Of a DNA stretch of 64,000 bases, positions 37,125 to 46,314 are shown piece by piece. Position 1 is the first letter of the stretch, and every line of letters starts with the position of its first letter. Made by a program: the position numbers and the translations under genes. Below the pieces are notes generated by a model. The model was not told where the DNA came from. It saw nothing but the letters and a program-made list of their open reading frames with translations, and did not search any database. The DNA is taken from the NCBI GenBank assembly GCA_905233915.1, contig CAJOFM010000001.1, positions 145,475 to 209,474 of the forward strand, given 5' to 3'. Origin of the DNA: an uncultured Muribaculaceae bacterium (GTDB lineage Bacteria; Bacteroidota; Bacteroidia; Bacteroidales; Muribaculaceae).

Positions 37125-37202
37125 AATCATATCCTGTTAAATGGTTACTTTCCTGGAAGATGCACCACGGGGACGGTTCTCCTGGCACATCCTCATGATA
37201 CA

Positions 37203-37532
37203 CTACATGTTAGGGCACTCCTCCTGCTCGTCGGTGGCAACCTGCTCGTCGTCTTTCACCTCGCGGGCGTTGTAGTTGATTTTCTCAAAGCCCTTGATGA
37301 TGTCCTCGACGGTGGTCTTGTCGGCGTCATAGGTGATGGTGACCGTCTGGTGCTCGACGTCGGTGACAATCTTCTTGACGCCTTTCTCAAAGCGGATGTT
37401 TTCCTTGATGCGCTTCTCGCAACCCTCGCAGTGCATCTGCGGGACGGTGGTGAGCACAACGGTCTTGATGTCCTTGGCGCTGGCCATACTCATGGTGAGG
37501 GCAGCGATGAGCAGTAAAAGAATCTTTTTCAT
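37203..37532 (-). CDS. Secreted heavy-metal-associated (HMA) domain protein
   Basis: 'VPQMHCEGCEKRIKENIRFEKGVKKIVTDVEHQTVTITYDADKT'. Confidence 0.87.
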   Translation of the reverse strand: MKKILLLLIAALTMSMASAKDIKTVVLTTVPQMHCEGCEKRIKENIRFEKGVKKIVTDVEHQTVTITYDADKTTVEDIIKGFEKINYNAREVKDDEQVATDEQEECPNM

Positions 37533-37562
37533 TGTCGTTATCTGAATTATTTTGTTGTAGAA

Positions 37563-39620
37563 TTATCTGAACAGGTTGATGCGGATACCCAAATAGGCCA
37601 TCGCACCGCTCACGGGGCCCCACACCATGGTGGGGTCGAACAACTGGCTCCAGGGCTGGTCGGCGGCAATGATGGGATTGGGCTGACGGTAGTTGGTCAG
37701 GTTCTCTCCGCCCAGATAGACCGAAAAATGCCTGAACCAACGGGTGACTTGGGCATTCAACTGGCAATGGGCGGGGAAACGGGGATTCCATGACAGCCGG
37801 GTGTCGTCACCGATATAATAGGGATCGGGCATGCGGCCACTGCCGTTGAGCTGCAGGGTCACGTCAAACTCCCAAAGCCCTAACGGGGTCTTGTAGGATG
37901 CTGCCACCAGTCCCTTGAAGCGCGGCGTGAGGGGCTTCTCGCGCAACTTGCCGCCATAGGTTGTCTTGACATCGTTGCGGCGATAGGCGACGGTCAGTTC
38001 CAGCCCCTCGACGACGGGATAGGATACGTCCACCTGCCACGTGTGGGAGCGGGACTTGCCGTCCAGGTCGCTGATATAGGTGACCAACGGATCGGTATCC
38101 ATGTCGATGACCATCTGGTGCTCAAAGCGGGTGTAGTGGTACTCGGCATTGACCTTCAACAGCTTGCCCCACAACGGGATGTCCCACGCTGAGGTAAAAC
38201 CGTAGTTCCAGGCGCTCTCCTGATGCAGGTCACCGAAGACAATGTGACGCCCGCTGGCCAGCAGATAGTGGTTCTCGGCCAGGGCGTGTGCCGTGCGGTA
38301 GCCCTTACCGGCCGACAAACGAACGGTGAGGAACTGCGCCGGATGCAGGCGCAGGTGCAGGCGTGGCGTGACAAACGTGCCGTGCAGGCTGCTGTGGTCC
38401 ACACGCACACCGGCCATCAGCGTCATCACGTCGCTGGCGGGAGTGAACGTGTATTGACCGTAGGCTCCAGTAACGGTCTCCTTCTCCAGCAGGTGGATTA
38501 AGGGCCCATCGGCAATATGAACCAAGCGATAATCCTGTGACAGGTTGTCGTGGTTGAGGCTCAAGCCTAGCGACAGGGTGTGAGGGTCGGTCAAGCGGGT
38601 CTCGAACATGAGTTGCGCATAGGCATTGGTCTCGTTGACGTCATATCGCTTGTAGCCATAGGCTCCGTCCAGGTCGTGATAGGCTGCCGAGGCCATCAGG
38701 GCGATGTTGGTGCCGCGCTCGGCATTGAGCACAACGGCATGCTTCATGTAGCCCTCATAGCGGCGCGTCTTCAGGTCTATGGCAAAGAGCTCTGCCCCCT
38801 TGTGATGTGCCTGGGTCTGCCCGCTATGGCGTTTCTCGTCAATCATGCCCACACCGCCATGGAAGATGTAGCGGTCGCCCAGCCAGTCCCAACGGCTCTG
38901 CAGGTTCACCTGCCGCACATTGGGTTGGTCCATGAAGTGGTCATGGTTGTGGTCCATATCGGCCAGATTGTCCTCATAGTGCGCCAGCAGATTGGCATTG
39001 AGTCGAGGCGTCAGGTGCAGGTTGCCGTCGGCATTGGCCTCGATGCGGCCGTCGCTGTTGCCGTACAGGTTGAGCGTCACGCCCTGCTCGTCCTCGGGCT
39101 TGAGGTACTCCACATCTATTTGTCCCGTGATGCCCTCATAGCCGTTTCGCACCGACGAGGCCCCCTTCGACACCTGGATGCTCTTCATCCACGGTCCCGG
39201 CACGTAGCCTAACGCGAAGGGCAAGGCAGCACCCCGCCAATCGGGCAGGTTCTCGGCCAGCATCTGCACATAGGTGCCGCTCAGCCCCAGCAGCTTGATT
39301 TGCTTGGCTCCGGTGGCGGCATCGCTGTAGTTGACGTCCACCGACGGGTTGGTGGTGAAACTCTCGCCCAGGTTGCAGCAGGCGGCCTTGAACAGCTCGG
39401 CCCTGTTGATGCGCATCGCGTTCTCGGCCCCGGCGACGCGGCTCATGCCAGGCCGACGCGAAGTCACAGTGACCTCGTCAATGGTCTGCATGGGTATCGA
39501 GTCCCCGTGCTGGCTCACCGACGTCGTATCGACGCCACTGGCAACAACGCGTACCTGACCCACAGCCTGCGATAAGGCAACGGTCATGCTCAGTGCCAAT
39601 ATGAACCTGCGAAACGTCAT
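37563..39620 (-). CDS. TonB-dependent receptor
   Basis: Plug 'IDEVTVTSRRPGMSRVAGAENAMRINRAEL', beta-barrel aromatic-rich C-terminus '..LGIRINLFR'; His-rich loops (HNHDHFMDQPN). Confidence 0.9.
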   Translation of the reverse strand: MTFRRFILALSMTVALSQAVGQVRVVASGVDTTSVSQHGDSIPMQTIDEVTVTSRRPGMSRVAGAENAMRINRAELFKAACCNLGESFTTNPSVDVNYSDAATGAKQIKLLGLSGTYVQMLAENLPDWRGAALPFALGYVPGPWMKSIQVSKGASSVRNGYEGITGQIDVEYLKPEDEQGVTLNLYGNSDGRIEANADGNLHLTPRLNANLLAHYEDNLADMDHNHDHFMDQPNVRQVNLQSRWDWLGDRYIFHGGVGMIDEKRHSGQTQAHHKGAELFAIDLKTRRYEGYMKHAVVLNAERGTNIALMASAAYHDLDGAYGYKRYDVNETNAYAQLMFETRLTDPHTLSLGLSLNHDNLSQDYRLVHIADGPLIHLLEKETVTGAYGQYTFTPASDVMTLMAGVRVDHSSLHGTFVTPRLHLRLHPAQFLTVRLSAGKGYRTAHALAENHYLLASGRHIVFGDLHQESAWNYGFTSAWDIPLWGKLLKVNAEYHYTRFEHQMVIDMDTDPLVTYISDLDGKSRSHTWQVDVSYPVVEGLELTVAYRRNDVKTTYGGKLREKPLTPRFKGLVAASYKTPLGLWEFDVTLQLNGSGRMPDPYYIGDDTRLSWNPRFPAHCQLNAQVTRWFRHFSVYLGGENLTNYRQPNPIIAADQPWSQLFDPTMVWGPVSGAMAYLGIRINLFR

Positions 39621-39761
39621 GCCAATAGAAATTGGAAATCGCAACAAAATTACAACTAATTTGCAATTTAGCAACTTCACAACCCAAGAATGTCAAAAAC
39701 TGCACCCTAAAATCTCAAAAAATCGCTAACTTTGCCGTTCAAGAGAAAACAGAACTGATTT

Positions 39762-40121
39762 ATGAAACACCTTGCCACATTACTTGCATTGACAGCCCTG
39801 CTGCTGTGCTCATGCCATCACAGCGACTCAACGGGCACCATCACGGCCCAGATGGCCCTCGAGGGAGTGAACAACTACTGCCACAGCGAATATGACTGGA
39901 GCGTCGCCAAGGATAACTCCTCGATGATGTCTGTCACGATGGGCGAAGAGACCGAGACGGAGTATCAAGTGATTTTCCGCAGCTACACGGGTGCCCTGGT
40001 TCACTTCTATGTCGATAAGGCAACGGGCAAGACACGCCTGGTCGAGACGGTCCCGGCGCTTGATGTCGATAGCGCCGCCGGCACCATCAACCTGCTGGAT
40101 TACATCGAGAAGAACCGATAA
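39762..40121 (+). CDS. Hypothetical small lipoprotein
   Basis: 'TALLLCSCHHSDS' lipobox. Confidence 0.7.
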   Translation: MKHLATLLALTALLLCSCHHSDSTGTITAQMALEGVNNYCHSEYDWSVAKDNSSMMSVTMGEETETEYQVIFRSYTGALVHFYVDKATGKTRLVETVPALDVDSAAGTINLLDYIEKNR

Positions 40122-40137
40122 AGACAAACCGCAGTTT

Positions 40138-40668
40138 ATGGAAACAGGAATCAGAATGATACCCCTCGCCGAAGAGCGCGTCATCGCGTTTAAGGAGGAA
40201 ATGCAGGAGGCCTTTGAGCGCGGCTTTCAGGGGCATGTTAAAGAAGACGGCGACAACCAGTGGCAAGTGCTGCCCGACGGGGACTTCTACCAGTCCTTGC
40301 GGGCCGAGGGCGCCGAGGCCTATGAGGCTGTTGATGCCGACGGGCAGCGTGTGGGCGGCGCCATCATCTGTATCGACGGGGCGAACCGTCATGGGGAACT
40401 GTCGTTCCTCTACGTGAAGCCGGGCGTGCAGGGCAAGGGCATCGGCCAAGCCATCTGGAAGGCCATCGAGGCGATGCACCCCGAGGTTGAGGTGTGGGAG
40501 ACCTGCACCCCCTATTTCGACCGCCGCAACATCCATTTCTATATCAACTGCTGCGGCTTCCATGCCATCGAGTTCTTCAATGCCCACCACCGTGACCCGA
40601 ACATGCCCGAGCAGTACGACCCCAGCGACGGCCTGTTCGTGTTCGAGAAACGAGTGAAACACCAATGA
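40138..40668 (+). CDS. GNAT-family N-acetyltransferase
   Basis: 'LSFLYVKPGVQGKGIGQAIWKAIEAMHPEVEVWETCTP...NIHFYINCCGFHAIEFF'. Confidence 0.88.
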   Translation: METGIRMIPLAEERVIAFKEEMQEAFERGFQGHVKEDGDNQWQVLPDGDFYQSLRAEGAEAYEAVDADGQRVGGAIICIDGANRHGELSFLYVKPGVQGKGIGQAIWKAIEAMHPEVEVWETCTPYFDRRNIHFYINCCGFHAIEFFNAHHRDPNMPEQYDPSDGLFVFEKRVKHQ

Positions 40669-41183
40669 CAGAACATCAAACTCACTTCACCATGACAGAA
40701 TTCAGACCCATGCGCCGTCATCGGCAACAATTATCCAAGGAAGAATGTGAAAGCATCCTAGGCCGTTGCACATCGGGCGTGCTTGCGCTCTCGGGCGATG
40801 GCGGCTACCCGTACGCCGTGCCCCTAAGCTACGTCTATGCCGACGGGGCCATCATCTTCCATTCGGCGGTTGAGGGACACAAGATTGATGCCGTCAAGCA
40901 GGACAGCCGTTGCTCGTTTTGCGTCATCGATCAGGACGAAATCAAGCCCGCCGAGTTCACGACCCACTTCAGGAGCGTGATTGCATTCGGCCGCATCCAC
41001 ATCCTCGAGAATGCCGACGACAAGGTACAGGCCCTGCGCCTGCTGGGCCGCCGATACTCTCCCAACGACGACCACGGCCTGCAGCACGAGATTGACAAAT
41101 CACTGGACCACGTCCTGCTCCTGCGCCTCGACATCGAGCACCTCTCCGGCAAGCAAGCCATCGAACTGACCAAAGCCCGATAG
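40665..41183 (+). CDS. Pyridoxamine 5'-phosphate oxidase-family / NimA-like flavoprotein
   Basis: 'ILGRCTSGVLALSGDGGYPYAVPLSYVYADGAIIFHSAVEGHKIDAVKQDSRCSFCVID'. Confidence 0.87.
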   Translation: MTEHQTHFTMTEFRPMRRHRQQLSKEECESILGRCTSGVLALSGDGGYPYAVPLSYVYADGAIIFHSAVEGHKIDAVKQDSRCSFCVIDQDEIKPAEFTTHFRSVIAFGRIHILENADDKVQALRLLGRRYSPNDDHGLQHEIDKSLDHVLLLRLDIEHLSGKQAIELTKAR

Positions 41184-41212
41184 GCCTTAGTGAACAGTTA
41201 ATTACTCATTAT

Positions 41213-41380
41213 TTTCGTCCGTTTCGTCCGCGCGTGCACGTGCCTGTTGTCTCGGGTCCTGCGGGGCTAATGCTGATTACGCTAATTCATCTAATTAACG
41301 CTAAGTTTTTTTCATTGGCTCCCGCACCGTAGGGCCTCGCCTTGGCGTGGCCGTTTGCCTCACGCTAAGACGCTAAGATT
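41213..41380. repeat. Intergenic repeat, left arm of ~170-bp inverted pair around pepC
   Basis: Near-identical reverse complement of 43966-44140 ('CGTCCGTTTCGTCCGCGCGTGCACG...GCACCGTAGGGCCTCGCCTTGGCGTGGCCG'). Confidence 0.9.
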
Positions 41381-41412
41381 TCAGTTTTCAGTTTTTAGTT
41401 GGCATCCGCATC

Positions 41413-41433
41413 CCTAAAGCCTAAAACCTAATA
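41413..41433. repeat. Short heptamer array CCTAAAG CCTAAAA CCTAATA
   Basis: Same unit type as 23597-23659. Confidence 0.7.
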
Positions 41434-41959
41434 TTATCCGTCCGTTTCGTCCGCGCACGCACGTGTCCAAATTAAAAACAAGAAATACAACTATCTATCA
41501 AACAACAGATATATCTGATACATCTGACGGCATCCGCACACGGTTCCAAACAACCTCAACAACAAAGATGACGAGAACAACAAAGTATGACGGGGAGAAG
41601 CATTTGTTTGGCGACTCGACGGATTGGGTGGAGTTCGGGTGGTTCAGCAGGGAGGAGTTCTTGAAGGTTATCGGGGACGGTTGGTGGCGGCGTGAACATT
41701 GACGGCAACGCCTTGAAAACTGATGGTTGTGCGTATGCATGCGGACGGAACGGAAAAGGCGGAAAACTATTGAGTAGAGTATATATTTATTTTGTTTGTG
41801 TCAGTACTTGCGAGGACAACAACCCGTTTTCCGTTTCTTCCGTTTTCCGTTTCTTCCGTTATATATATAATAGGCGGACGGACGGAAAAGGCACAGGGAT
41901 AAAATAGGGACGGTTCTTTTGATGTAATTTTGATGTAATTTTCCTGGGTGGGGCACAAG

Positions 41960-42125
41960 GAAAAAGCCGCCAGGCTGTTAAGGTGAATCTTAGCGGCCTG
42001 GCGGCTTAGCGTGTCTGTCGCCCCTTCGGGGCTTATTATTGGGTGGGTACCTATAGAACACAGGGGTTCCGTGCTTCGCACTTCACCCCTGCCTATACCC
42101 TTAACAGCCCTAACGGGCTTCACTG
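41960..42125. repeat. Composite intergenic repeat (AAGCCGCCAGGCTGTTAAGG... and GCAGGGG...CCCCTGCCTATACCC modules)
   Basis: Shares blocks with 16270-16440. Confidence 0.8.
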
Positions 42126-42144
42126 TTGTTTGAAAAGTCAAGGG

Positions 42145-43548
42145 TTAGTCGTCGGTGCCGAAGAGGGGGTCTTCGGGCATGACCATCACGGGCTTGGTTT
42201 CGGCGGCCTTGAGGATGTGCTGCGGCACATACTTCTTGTCCACGACGAGACGGAAGGAGTACTCGTTGAACCACTCGTTGGTCATGATGATGTATCCCTT
42301 GTGGCCGCTGTCGCCGCCCCAGGAGTTCTCGACTTTCCACTTGACGGGCTTGCCGTTTTCATCAAGGTCGACGGCGGTGAGCGTCATGGCGTGGGTCGAG
42401 CCGCTGTCGAAGGTGGCGATGCGCTGGGCCTTGTCCATGGGGAAGGTTGTGCCGAACAGGGTGGCGTAGTCGAAGTTGTCGAGGGCGAGGTAACCGTTGT
42501 CGCGGTTGAGCTGCTTGCCCACGTCGAAGCTGGCATAGAGCTTGGTGGTATCCTGGAGCGAGGCGATGGCCATGGCTGCGATGTCCTCCATGGGCAGGTT
42601 GACGTAGCGCCAGTTGTGACCGTCGTAGGTGTGGCGGTCATATTCCACCTCGTAGGTCTTGTAGTATTCCCTGCGGGGGTCGTTCATCGCCATGATGAAC
42701 GTGCCGTTGATGGGTCCGCCCACCGTCTCGCGGTAGAACTCGAGCGGGGTGTAGGTGCGGGCCGGGCCCACGGCCTTACCATCCTTGTCGCGGAAGGCGT
42801 AGGTGAACGACTTGATGGGTTCGCCCAGGGTGAGCGAGAGCATGGAATAGATGGTGCCCAGCATCTCGGTCTTGCGCTGGTTGATGGCCTTTTTGCTCTT
42901 CTTGTCGGCGACCATCTGCCGCAGTTCCAGGCCGAATTCACGCAGCTTGGAGGCGACGAGCTGGCTCATGCGTGAGGTGCGCTCGGCCGAGTAGGTCTCG
43001 GGCTGGGCCTCAACGGGCACGAGGCCATATTTCTCGGCCAGGTCGGCCGCGCCGCAGAAGGTGCCGCCATCGTTCATGGGATGGTGGAAGAAGAACTGCA
43101 CGCGGGTGTCGTCGATGGGCTTGTCGGCACAATCAATCACGCCTTGCAGCATGAGGTTGGCCTTCTCGAGCTGGTCGTAGAAGAACAGGTAGTCGTGAGA
43201 AAATTCCACGGCAATGGAGTCGCCGTGACGACGAGCGAAGTTGGCGCGCAGCACGTTGAAGCTGGAGTACATCCAGCAACGGCCGCTCTGCCGCTGATTG
43301 TGGATTGACTGCTTGGGCGTCTCGATGCTGAAGTGGGTGTCGGTAATCTTGTTGTTGCGGTAGTTACGGGCAAGATCGTCGATGGAATTTGTCGCCATGG
43401 CATTGCTGATGGCCTTGTTTTGGTGGGCTGCCGAGGTGGCAACGATCTGGCGCATCATGTCGGGGCTGATGCCGCCCTGGGAACGGTCTTGTGCTGAGCC
43501 GGCAAAGGCGAGGCCTGCTGCCAGGGCAAGTGTGATGAATCTGTTCAT
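42145..43548 (-). CDS. pepC: Aminopeptidase C / bleomycin hydrolase (peptidase C1B) with signal peptide
   Basis: Catalytic 'NQRQSGRCWMYSSFNVLRANF', 'THAMTLTAVDLDENGKPVKWKVENSWGGDSGHKGYIIMTNEWF'. Confidence 0.93.
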   Translation of the reverse strand: MNRFITLALAAGLAFAGSAQDRSQGGISPDMMRQIVATSAAHQNKAISNAMATNSIDDLARNYRNNKITDTHFSIETPKQSIHNQRQSGRCWMYSSFNVLRANFARRHGDSIAVEFSHDYLFFYDQLEKANLMLQGVIDCADKPIDDTRVQFFFHHPMNDGGTFCGAADLAEKYGLVPVEAQPETYSAERTSRMSQLVASKLREFGLELRQMVADKKSKKAINQRKTEMLGTIYSMLSLTLGEPIKSFTYAFRDKDGKAVGPARTYTPLEFYRETVGGPINGTFIMAMNDPRREYYKTYEVEYDRHTYDGHNWRYVNLPMEDIAAMAIASLQDTTKLYASFDVGKQLNRDNGYLALDNFDYATLFGTTFPMDKAQRIATFDSGSTHAMTLTAVDLDENGKPVKWKVENSWGGDSGHKGYIIMTNEWFNEYSFRLVVDKKYVPQHILKAAETKPVMVMPEDPLFGTDD

Positions 43549-43686
43549 ATCAAGTTGCGAAATGGTTTTAAATAAACTTGGCTGCACCTCAGCCATTAAA
43601 AAACAAGTTTTTATGGCATTCGGTTTGCACAAGTTTTGCGCGCCGGCACTCGGGCCATAGCGCAGGATTAATAGTTTCTTTGCCCA

Positions 43687-43741
43687 CAAAGGTAGTGCAA
43701 GTCGAGCGCAATGGCAAGAAAAAACAATTTTTCTTGCATTG
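43687..43741 (-). promoter_or_regulatory. pepC promoter: imperfect palindrome CAATGGCAAGAAAA..TTTTTCTTGCATTG with TTG-N20-TACCTTTG
   Basis: Read on minus strand; same architecture as 11819-11877. Confidence 0.6.
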
Positions 43742-43965
43742 CCGAAGCGCCGCCTACCTTCGCCGCCAGGCCAAGCTCCGTCAGGAGCGGCCAGAGCATA
43801 GGCAGGTGGTGCAACGAGGCGAAGCCGAGTGAAACCCCTGCAACGTGCACCACACCGGCATTAGCCCCAAGGGGGCGACAGAAACTCTGCCGTTGAACTG
43901 AAATAATTATTTCAATGCTAATTTCGCTGATTTTACGAACTTTTCAGCTCGGCCAAAATCAAAAA

Positions 43966-44140
43966 CTTAGCGAATTAGCGGCTTAGCGTGAGGCAAGCGG
44001 CCACGCCAAGGCGAGGCCCTACGGTGCGGTAGCCAATCAAAAAAAAACTTAGCGTCAATTAGATTAATTAGCGTAATCAGCATTAGCCCCGCAGGGTCCA
44101 GGTCAACAGACCCGTGCACGCACGGACGAAACGGACGAAA
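43966..44140. repeat. Intergenic repeat, right arm of inverted pair around pepC
   Basis: Reverse complement of 41213-41380; also direct relative of 49855-49990. Confidence 0.9.
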
Positions 44141-44342
44141 TGGAACGAAATGAATGAGAAATGAGTATGTTCAAGTCTTAACAAAACATAAAAGTGAGTT
44201 TGTTAATACGTTGATTTGTCCATTTCTAACATCAAAGTGCGTAGCGAACATTTGGGGTGGTTCATTGTCATGTCAACCAACGTTAGTAACTTTGCAACCG
44301 AAACGAGAGAAAAGTTAGTATAACTGATAATCAGAACGAAAT

Positions 44343-44717
44343 ATGTTACGAGACATTATAGTTGATCCATACTTTCCTGATTGCCCGATACGCAACATCC
44401 TGTCGCGCATCAGTGACCGCTGGTCGATGCTGATACTGTACACGCTCGACGGCAAGGACACGGCGATGCGCTATTCCGACATCCTCGCGGCCATCCCCGA
44501 CATCTCGCAGAAGATGCTCACCGTGGCGCTGCGCAATCTGGAGGCCGACGGGCTGGTGCTGAGGCAGGCCTATGCCGAGATTCCGCCACGGGTGGAGTAC
44601 AGCATCACCGAGCGCGGCAAGTCGCTCATGCCGCACATCAACAGCTTGATTGACTGGGCGCTGGCCAACCTGGCCGACATCTTGAACGACCGCAAGAATT
44701 ATTCATCCAAAAAATAA
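44343..44717 (+). CDS. HxlR-family winged-helix transcriptional regulator
   Basis: 'CPIRNILSRISDRWSMLILYTLDG...DIPDISQKMLTVALRNLEADGLVLRQAYAEIPPRVEYSITERG'. Confidence 0.93.
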   Translation: MLRDIIVDPYFPDCPIRNILSRISDRWSMLILYTLDGKDTAMRYSDILAAIPDISQKMLTVALRNLEADGLVLRQAYAEIPPRVEYSITERGKSLMPHINSLIDWALANLADILNDRKNYSSKK

Positions 44718-44740
44718 CATTAATCACATTTTACAACACA

Positions 44741-45196
44741 ATGAAACAGATTGAAAAGATTGCACAGGGTGCAAATTATGCCGCCATCAACGTTGGCCGC
44801 ATCAGCGAGATTATTGAACACGAGTTGCCCATGGGCCCGGACTTCACGATTCAGGGCAAGGTCTTCGGCGGACAGGCCGTTGGCGCTGCTGCCAGCGAGT
44901 TCTCTTTCCAGACGCTCGTTCCCGGACAGGACAGCGGTTTCCTCCACACCCACAAGACCCACGAGGAGCTCTACTTCATCCTGCGTGGCGAGGGCCAGTA
45001 CCAGGTCGATGGTGAAATTTTCCCCGTCAGCGAGGGTAGCGTCATCCGCGTGTCGCCCAACGGCAAGCGTGCGTTGAAGAACACGGGCAACGAGAACCTG
45101 ACGATGCTCTGCATCCAGTACAAGGCCACCCCGTTCACCGAGGCCGACAGCCCCATGACCGACGGCAACATCCTGCAAGAGCCCCTCAACTGGTAA
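44741..45196 (+). CDS. Cupin domain protein
   Basis: 'GQDSGFLHTHKTHEELYFILRGEGQYQVDGEIFPVSEGSVIRVSPNGKRALKN'. Confidence 0.9.
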   Translation: MKQIEKIAQGANYAAINVGRISEIIEHELPMGPDFTIQGKVFGGQAVGAAASEFSFQTLVPGQDSGFLHTHKTHEELYFILRGEGQYQVDGEIFPVSEGSVIRVSPNGKRALKNTGNENLTMLCIQYKATPFTEADSPMTDGNILQEPLNW

Positions 45197-45228
45197 GCTA
45201 CACTTGCAGGCATTCGGCTAAGGAGTTA

Positions 45229-45258
45229 GTGAGGTGGGCGAATAATCGTCCACCTCAC
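45229..45258. terminator. Terminator-like hairpin between convergent cupin and antiporter genes
   Basis: 13-bp stem GTGAGGTGGGCGA-ATAA-TCGTCCACCTCAC (one G.U), followed by AAAA. Confidence 0.65.
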
Positions 45259-45287
45259 AAAACTTCGTCAGTAACACACCCCTCACG

Positions 45288-46262
45288 TTAACGTGAAAAC
45301 AGATAGGCGGTGTAGCCTACATAACATAGCAGAAAAATGATGCCCTCGATGCGGTCAAAGCGATGTTTCCCGAAGGTGAATACAACCATATAGGTCATAA
45401 CGCCAGCGCCCAGCATCACCAGGTAATCAACCATGTTGATGTCAACCACGGTTATGGGCTTGATGGTTGCGGACAGGCCCAATACAAACAAGATGTTGAA
45501 CACGTTGCTGCCCAATACATTGCCCAAAGCCAGCTGAGGGTTGTTCTTACATGCCGCAACAATGGAAGTAATAAGTTCAGGCAACGATGTGCCCACCGCC
45601 ACGATGGTGATAGCAATTACCGCCTCGCTCATGCCCCATGCCCTTGCCAAGTTCTTGGCCGATTCCAGGAAGAGGTTGCCACCAAAAATCAATCCAGCCA
45701 GTGACGCGATGGCTATCGCCCACAGCAAGACGGGATTCCTTCCCGTGAATTTGCTCTTGGCTGCTTCATCGGTTTCTTGTTGCGCCTCTTGGGCACACCT
45801 TCCGTTGCCAAATACCACATATATCATGTAACTGACAAACAGCATCAGAAATATGATTCCGTCTATGCGTGATAGCGTGTTCCCGTTACTTCCAAAAACA
45901 AACTTGTCGTTGGAGAGCAACAGCAACAACACGGTGGCGAAAATGCCGAAAGGTATGTCACGGCGCTGCGTCCCTCGTTCGATGGCAAAAGGCAGTATAA
46001 CCGCCGACACGCCCAGGATGAGCAATATATTGGCGATATTGCTGCCGACCACATTACCCATGGCAACGTCGCCGCTGCCGCTAAGTGCCGAGGAGATGCT
46101 CACAAACAACTCGGGCGAGGAAGTCCCCATGCCCACGATGGTCAGTCCGATGATAAAGTTAGAAACGTGGGCACGCTGGGCTATCGCTACCGACGAATCG
46201 ACCAGGAGGTCGGCCGCCAGTAGTAATAGACCTAATCCAAGTGCTAAAAACAAATAGTCCAT
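45288..46262 (-). CDS. Calcium/sodium antiporter (CaCA family)
   Basis: Two alpha repeats: 'VGMGTSSPELFVSISSALSGSGDVAMGNVVGSNIANILLILG' and 'VAVGTSLPELITSIVAACKNNPQLALGNVLGSNVFNILFVLG'. Confidence 0.93.
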   Translation of the reverse strand: MDYLFLALGLGLLLLAADLLVDSSVAIAQRAHVSNFIIGLTIVGMGTSSPELFVSISSALSGSGDVAMGNVVGSNIANILLILGVSAVILPFAIERGTQRRDIPFGIFATVLLLLLSNDKFVFGSNGNTLSRIDGIIFLMLFVSYMIYVVFGNGRCAQEAQQETDEAAKSKFTGRNPVLLWAIAIASLAGLIFGGNLFLESAKNLARAWGMSEAVIAITIVAVGTSLPELITSIVAACKNNPQLALGNVLGSNVFNILFVLGLSATIKPITVVDINMVDYLVMLGAGVMTYMVVFTFGKHRFDRIEGIIFLLCYVGYTAYLFSR

Positions 46263-46314
46263 GCGAGTAAAATAATAGTACATATGTGTGCCAACTGCAG
46301 TTACTTGAAATGTG

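Noticed and set aside
41463-41702. 79-aa ORF in the repeat-rich spacer
   Set aside because: Lies within dispersed repeat sequence, low-complexity start (Thr/Ser runs), no domain; likely spurious.
42043-42975. 310-aa plus-strand ORF opposite pepC
   Set aside because: Shadow ORF; pepC catalytic motifs define the coding strand.
41213-44140. Autonomous transposon around pepC
   Set aside because: No transposase or integrase ORF between the inverted repeats; kept only as possible non-autonomous repeat pair.
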